A DNA stretch of 64,000 nt, taken from an uncultured Polaribacter sp. (lineage in GTDB: Bacteria; Bacteroidota; Bacteroidia; Flavobacteriales; Flavobacteriaceae). The notes under the pieces are model-generated. The model was not told the origin of the DNA. It worked only from the letters and a program-made list of their open reading frames with translations, and did no database searches. The stretch covers positions 124,001 to 188,000 of the forward strand of contig CANMHT010000004.1 in NCBI GenBank assembly GCA_947497755.1, read 5' to 3'. Both the position numbers and the translations under genes were made by a program. Every line of letters starts with the position of its first letter. The first letter of the stretch is position 1. Positions 60,031 through 64,000 of the stretch are shown one piece after another.

Positions 60031-62508
60031 TTACTGCGCATCCACATCAATAATAAAGCGAATAGGTCTAAACTCTTTTACAGACTGAAATGTGGTTTTT
60101 ATCTTATCCAGTTGCTTTTTAGTAGCAGCAAGGTTTTGTTTTGGCGGAATCTTTATGGTTAGATTTTTAATATACTGATTACGAACTCTAGAAACTACAG
60201 GAGCTGTGGGACCTAAAACATTTTCTGCAAATACATTTTGTAAGGCTTTTGCCAACCAATGAATACCACTTTCTACTTTTGTAAAATCTTTGTGTTTTAA
60301 TGTGATTTTTATCAATCGATAATACGGAGGATAATGATATTGCCAACGTTCTTGCAACTGTTCTTTATACATTTCTGCATAATTTGTTGTAGAAACCTGT
60401 TGTAATATTTGATGATACGGATTAAACGTTTGTATGGCAACATTTCCTTGTTTCTGAGCTCTACCTGCTCTTCCAGAAACTTGCACCATCATATCATAAC
60501 TACGTTCATGTGCTCTAAAATCTGGGAAGTTCAACATGGTATCTGCATTTAAAATTCCAACTAAAGAAACATTGTTAAAATCCAATCCTTTAGAAAGCAT
60601 TTGTGTTCCTACCAAAATATCTATTTCTTGTGATTCAAAAGCACTTATAATTTTTTGATATCCATGTTTTCCTCTTGTGGTATCCAAATCCATTCTTCCT
60701 ATAGCATGATCTGGATATAACTCTTTTAATTCAAGTTCTATTTGTTCTGTTCCAAAACCTTTTGTATCTAATGTACTACTACCACAAGCACTACAACTGT
60801 TAGGTTTAGCTCTTTGATAATTACAATAATGACATTTTAATTCACTTCTGTATTTATGATAGGTTAAACTTACATCACAGTTAGGACACTGAGGAGCAAC
60901 ACCACAAGTAGTACATTCTATTACAGGTGAAAACCCTCTTCTGTTTTGAAACAAAATAATTTGTTCTTTATTTTCTAAAGATTCATCTATTAATGTCAAC
61001 AATCGATCTGAGAAATGCCCTTTCATTTTTTTCTTTCGATACTTCTCTTTAATATCGATAAGTTCAATTTTTGGCAATTGTACATTTCCATAACGTCTTT
61101 TTAACTCAACCAAACCATATTTACCATTTTGGGTGTTAAAATAGCTTTCTAAAGAAGGTGTTGCTGATCCTAATAGAATTTTTGCTTTATGCTGATGTGC
61201 TAAAACTACCGCTGTATCACGTGCATGATAACGTGGAGAAGGTTCAAACTGCTTGTATGAAGTTTCATGTTCTTCATCTACAATAATCAAACCTAAATTA
61301 GAAAAAGGTAAAAATACAGAGGAACGAGCTCCTAAAATAATTTGAGCTTTGGGTTTGTTATTTAAAACATTGTTCCATACTTCTACCCTTTCATTCATTG
61401 AATATTTAGAATGAAAAACAGAAATTTGGTTTCCGAAATAATTTTGTAAACGGGTAATAATTTGTGTTGTTAAAGCAATTTCTGGCAATAAAAACAATAT
61501 CTGTTTTCCCGAATTTAAATTATCTTCAATAAGTTTGGTATATACTTCTGTTTTACCAGAACTGGTAACTCCGTGTAATAAAACAGCTTCATTTGTTTCA
61601 AACGAAGTTTTAATTTCAGACAAAGCTTTCTCTTGGAACTCGTTTAATTCTTTTAATACATTGGTTTCTCCTTTATAATTTACTCTATCAGTTTGAATCT
61701 CATAAAACTCAAAGATGCCTTTTTCTACCAATGATTTAATTACTGCTGATGATACACCAATATTATTTTCTAAGTCTTTAACTTTTATAGGCTTCTTATT
61801 TGCTGCTAATTGAAAGTAACCCAACACGGCTTCTCGCTGTTTTTTGGCTCTACTTAATTGCTCTAATAAGCCTTGTAAATCTTTGTCAAGATTATAAGCT
61901 GAATGTAATCTAACATATTTAACCATTTTAGGTTTATACTGTTCATAAATTTCTTCTTGAACATACACCGCATTCTTACCAATCAGTTCATTAATAATTG
62001 GCAATACTTTCTTTTTTCCTAAAATATCTACAACTTGATGAATGGTTAATTGAGATTGATGTTGTAAGGCTTCAAAAATCAAAAACTCTTCGTCTGTTAA
62101 CATTTCTTCTGTTACAAAGCTTTCATTTTTAAGCACCACTGTTTCGCTTTCTAATAAAAAAGCCGATGGTAAAGCCGCTCTATACACATCTCCTAATGCA
62201 CACATATAATACTTTGAAATCCATTGCCAATTTTGCAATTGCACTTCTGTTACAATAGGCTTTTCATCTAATATTTGATGTATCTCTTTTGCTTCATACA
62301 ATTCTGGTTGATTTTGGTGAATATCCAATACCAATGCAGAATAGATTTTGGTTTTTCCAAAAGGCACCGCCACACGCATTCCTTTTTGCAGAAATTCTGC
62401 TTCTGCCTTTGTTACAGCATAACTAAATGTTTTCTGAATAGGAATAGGTAAAATTACATCTATAAAATAGGTATTCACTTGATGTGGCTTTAGAATTTGA
62501 TTTAGCAA
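60031..62508 (-). CDS. priA: primosomal replication protein N' (helicase)
   Basis: 825 residues. Walker A GVTSSGKTEVYTKLI, DEEH motif II (LIIVDEEHETSYKQ), GSATPSLES (motif III), and the two zinc sites between helicase lobes (CTTCGVAPQCPNC, CHYC and CSAC). C-terminal VQVSGRAGRAQKQGNV. Restarts stalled replication forks. Bacteroidota-length N-terminal domain; a -7 box TAGTTTTG lies about 46 nt upstream. Confidence 0.95.
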   Translation of the reverse strand: MLNQILKPHQVNTYFIDVILPIPIQKTFSYAVTKAEAEFLQKGMRVAVPFGKTKIYSALVLDIHQNQPELYEAKEIHQILDEKPIVTEVQLQNWQWISKYYMCALGDVYRAALPSAFLLESETVVLKNESFVTEEMLTDEEFLIFEALQHQSQLTIHQVVDILGKKKVLPIINELIGKNAVYVQEEIYEQYKPKMVKYVRLHSAYNLDKDLQGLLEQLSRAKKQREAVLGYFQLAANKKPIKVKDLENNIGVSSAVIKSLVEKGIFEFYEIQTDRVNYKGETNVLKELNEFQEKALSEIKTSFETNEAVLLHGVTSSGKTEVYTKLIEDNLNSGKQILFLLPEIALTTQIITRLQNYFGNQISVFHSKYSMNERVEVWNNVLNNKPKAQIILGARSSVFLPFSNLGLIIVDEEHETSYKQFEPSPRYHARDTAVVLAHQHKAKILLGSATPSLESYFNTQNGKYGLVELKRRYGNVQLPKIELIDIKEKYRKKKMKGHFSDRLLTLIDESLENKEQIILFQNRRGFSPVIECTTCGVAPQCPNCDVSLTYHKYRSELKCHYCNYQRAKPNSCSACGSSTLDTKGFGTEQIELELKELYPDHAIGRMDLDTTRGKHGYQKIISAFESQEIDILVGTQMLSKGLDFNNVSLVGILNADTMLNFPDFRAHERSYDMMVQVSGRAGRAQKQGNVAIQTFNPYHQILQQVSTTNYAEMYKEQLQERWQYHYPPYYRLIKITLKHKDFTKVESGIHWLAKALQNVFAENVLGPTAPVVSRVRNQYIKNLTIKIPPKQNLAATKKQLDKIKTTFQSVKEFRPIRFIIDVDAQ

Positions 62509-62553
62509 AATTGAGCTCTTAATAATTAAAATTTATTTCAATTATAGCAAACT

Positions 62554-62561
62554 CAAAACTA
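62554..62561 (-). promoter_or_regulatory. -7 box TAGTTTTG for priA
   Basis: Exact TAnnTTTG on the minus strand, 45 nt before the priA ATG at 62508. Confidence 0.4.
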
Positions 62562-62615
62562 CACAAAATTCACTACATTGCATACAGATTTCTATGTGAA
62601 ATAACACAAGTTTTA

Positions 62616-63008
62616 ATGAAAACAAATTACGTATTAGATAAAGAAGCGAAAGAATACAATGGTTGTTCTTATCAAGAAGATGAATTTATTATTATTGAAC
62701 GTACAGCCAAAATCACACCAAAAAAAATTGGACAGTTTGTTACCTTTTGGAAACGAAACTCCCAACAAATAACTACACCTTATTCGTATACAGATTTATT
62801 TGATTTTTTAATTATCAAAGTAAACTTTAATGATTCAACTGGGTATTTTAAGTTTTCTAAAGATGTACTTATTAAAAACGGAATAATATCTTCTGAGAAA
62901 AAAGAAGGAAAAAGAGGCTTTAGAGTTTATCCGATTTGGGACAAGCCCACAAGTAAACAAGCATTAAAAACACAACAGTGGCAATTAAAACATTTTAGCT
63001 ATGATTAA
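62616..63008 (+). CDS. MepB-family protein
   Basis: 130 residues, slightly shorter than the staphylococcal MepB. Family motifs: YNGCSYQEDEFIIIERTAKI, ITPKKIGQFVTFWKRN, DFLIIKVNF, DVLIKNGIISSEKKEGKRGF, YPIWDKP and KTQQWQLKHF. MepB is a protein of unknown function next to a multidrug pump in S. aureus; here no pump is nearby. The stop overlaps the next start by 8 nt. Confidence 0.88.
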   Translation: MKTNYVLDKEAKEYNGCSYQEDEFIIIERTAKITPKKIGQFVTFWKRNSQQITTPYSYTDLFDFLIIKVNFNDSTGYFKFSKDVLIKNGIISSEKKEGKRGFRVYPIWDKPTSKQALKTQQWQLKHFSYD

Positions 63009-63315
63009 AAAAGAAATTGCATTAATAGTAGATTACTATTTAACTTCTAGAAATGTTTATGGTGTTGAAGAAGCTTTAGACAAACTCGTAGCACTAACTA
63101 CCAAAGATAATTACCAACATATTATACAATATATAGAAACAAATACAAGTAATATTAAACACGAATTGGATTTAAGTATGTATTTGGTAGAAATTGCCAA
63201 TAAGGAATACCAACAACTAATTCCTATTATACAAAACAAGCTAAAAACATATACGGATAAAGATGCTATAGAAGATTTAGAAAATGCTTTGATTAAAATG
63301 AATTATGAAAAGTAA
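63001..63315 (+). CDS. hypothetical helical protein coupled to the MepB-family gene (104 aa)
   Basis: 104 residues, all-helical pattern (IALIVDYYLTSRNVYGVEEA, HIIQYIETNTSNIKHELDLS, YLVEIANKEYQQLIPIIQN), suggesting a short HEAT-like fold. No recognised family. Its ATG overlaps the previous gene (ATGATTAA), implying translational coupling, so the two probably act together. Confidence 0.65.
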   Translation: MIKKEIALIVDYYLTSRNVYGVEEALDKLVALTTKDNYQHIIQYIETNTSNIKHELDLSMYLVEIANKEYQQLIPIIQNKLKTYTDKDAIEDLENALIKMNYEK

Positions 63316-63326
63316 TATCAGTAAGC

Positions 63327-64000
63327 TTAACTAATGTTAGACCATAACCCACTTGTTTTCTGAATTTGAGTATAGCTATTTAAAATCTGCTTATTTTCAG
63401 GTTTTATCAATTCTGGATCATCAGTTAGCAATTCAATAGCTGCATTTCTTGCTGCCGTTAGTATTGGAGTATCTTTTACAACATCAGCAATTTTTAAATT
63501 TAGTACACCGCTTTGTTGGGTTCCCATCATATTACCAGGTCCACGTAATTTCAAATCTACTTCTGCAATTTTAAATCCATCAGAAGTTTCTACCATGGTT
63601 TGTAATCGAGTTTTTGCATCTTCAGATAATTTATAATCTGTAAGTAAAATACAATAACTCTGATCTGCTCCTCTACCAACTCTTCCTCTTAATTGGTGCA
63701 ATTGACTTAAACCAAAACGCTCAGCACTTTCTATAATCATAACGCTAGCATTAGGAACGTTTACTCCAACCTCAATTACAGTAGTAGCCACCATAATTTG
63801 TGTTTCTCCTTTTACAAATCGCTGCATTTCGTATTCCTTGTCTTCAGGCTTCATTTTTCCGTGCACAATACTAATTTGGTATTTTGGAGAAGGAAAATCT
63901 CTAGCAATACTCTCATAACCATCCATTAAATCTTTATAATCCATTGCGGCAGATTCTTGAATTAATGGATAAACGATATATACTTGTCTTCCTTTTGCAA
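63327..64000 (-). CDS. recG: ATP-dependent DNA helicase RecG, C-terminal part (runs off window)
   Basis: The frame continues without interruption past the right edge (the last visible residues there read GRQVYIVYPLIQESAAMDYK), so only the C-terminal 224 residues are in the window. Superfamily 2 motifs: VHGKMKPEDKEYEMQRF, IMVATTVIEVGVNVPNASVM (motif V) and LHQLRGRVGRGADQSYCIL (motif VI), then LKLRGPGNMMGTQQSG, the RecG-specific wedge/C-domain. Branch-migrates stalled forks and Holliday junctions. Convergent with the MepB-coupled gene. Confidence 0.93.
   Translation of the reverse strand, partial: AKGRQVYIVYPLIQESAAMDYKDLMDGYESIARDFPSPKYQISIVHGKMKPEDKEYEMQRFVKGETQIMVATTVIEVGVNVPNASVMIIESAERFGLSQLHQLRGRVGRGADQSYCILLTDYKLSEDAKTRLQTMVETSDGFKIAEVDLKLRGPGNMMGTQQSGVLNLKIADVVKDTPILTAARNAAIELLTDDPELIKPENKQILNSYTQIQKTSGLWSNIS

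Noticed and set aside
1..64000. tRNA, rRNA and transposase genes
   Set aside because: No cloverleaf-like, rRNA-like or transposase-motif sequence was recognised by reading; this is a visual search, so a tRNA in a gap cannot be excluded formally.

Overview
The window is a chromosomal segment from an AT-rich member of the Bacteroidota, most likely a marine Flavobacteriaceae (Tenacibaculum/Polaribacter-like). Evidence seen: an lpxC-fabZ gene fusion, a PorX-type regulator of type IX secretion, a large surface protein ending in a type B T9SS sorting domain, two TonB/carboxypeptidase-regulatory-domain outer-membrane proteins, a LytS/LytTR two-component pair, lipoboxes of the S-C-[KN] type, and Bacteroidota -7 promoter boxes (TAnnTTTG) in front of many genes instead of E. 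coli-type -35/-10 boxes. No rRNA, tRNA, CRISPR array, transposase or phage gene was found.

Layout. 1-13.6 kb (mostly + strand) is accessory: small membrane proteins and a decayed stretch, three GNAT acetyltransferases, a TlpA-like thioredoxin protein, a membrane AraC regulator next to a lipoprotein serine hydrolase, a hypothetical cassette (6.3-8.3 kb), a lipoprotein alpha/beta hydrolase, an NAD-binding DUF2867-like protein and a carboxypeptidase-regulatory-domain protein. 14-22.3 kb (- strand) holds a prohibitin-like protein, a zinc-type CDF exporter, and a heavy-metal efflux operon: His-rich secreted protein, an RND pump fused to its own TolC-like outer-membrane factor, and the periplasmic adaptor. 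22.3-30.8 kb carries a VWA membrane protein, a PKD-like lipoprotein, a small pseudogene, and a TonB-like beta-barrel receptor divergent from a LytS/LytTR pair.

30.8-40.4 kb is a conserved core: fabG, sucD, a second LpxD-like acyltransferase, efp, lpxA, lpxC-fabZ and lpxD (lipid A start plus fatty-acid dehydration), an HD phosphohydrolase and porX. Between porX and tsaE-ald is an inserted-looking, very AT-rich island (40.5-42.0 kb) with a YggL-like gene, a gene with a frameshift in an A9 tract, a small membrane protein and two diverged copies of a 121-bp repeat. Then come the 1354-residue T9SS surface protein with eight tandem repeats, two DUF1801 proteins, TrmH, a sirtuin, an Oar-like TonB receptor, rpsF-rpsR-rplI, a sterol-desaturase-family enzyme, an ECF sigma / membrane anchor / beta-barrel operon, priA, a MepB-family gene and the 3' part of recG, which runs off the right edge.

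Most of the window is ordinary flavobacterial chromosome. I did not find a convincing new defence or biosynthetic system. The observations most worth a second look are the frameshifted island gene with the duplicated element, the terminator placed 8 nt before the second lpxD-like start codon, the RND-TolC fusion with an internal signal peptide, the tandem-repeat adhesin, a 17-bp perfect palindrome over a stop codon, and three promoters whose -7 boxes sit 4-6 nt from the start codon.
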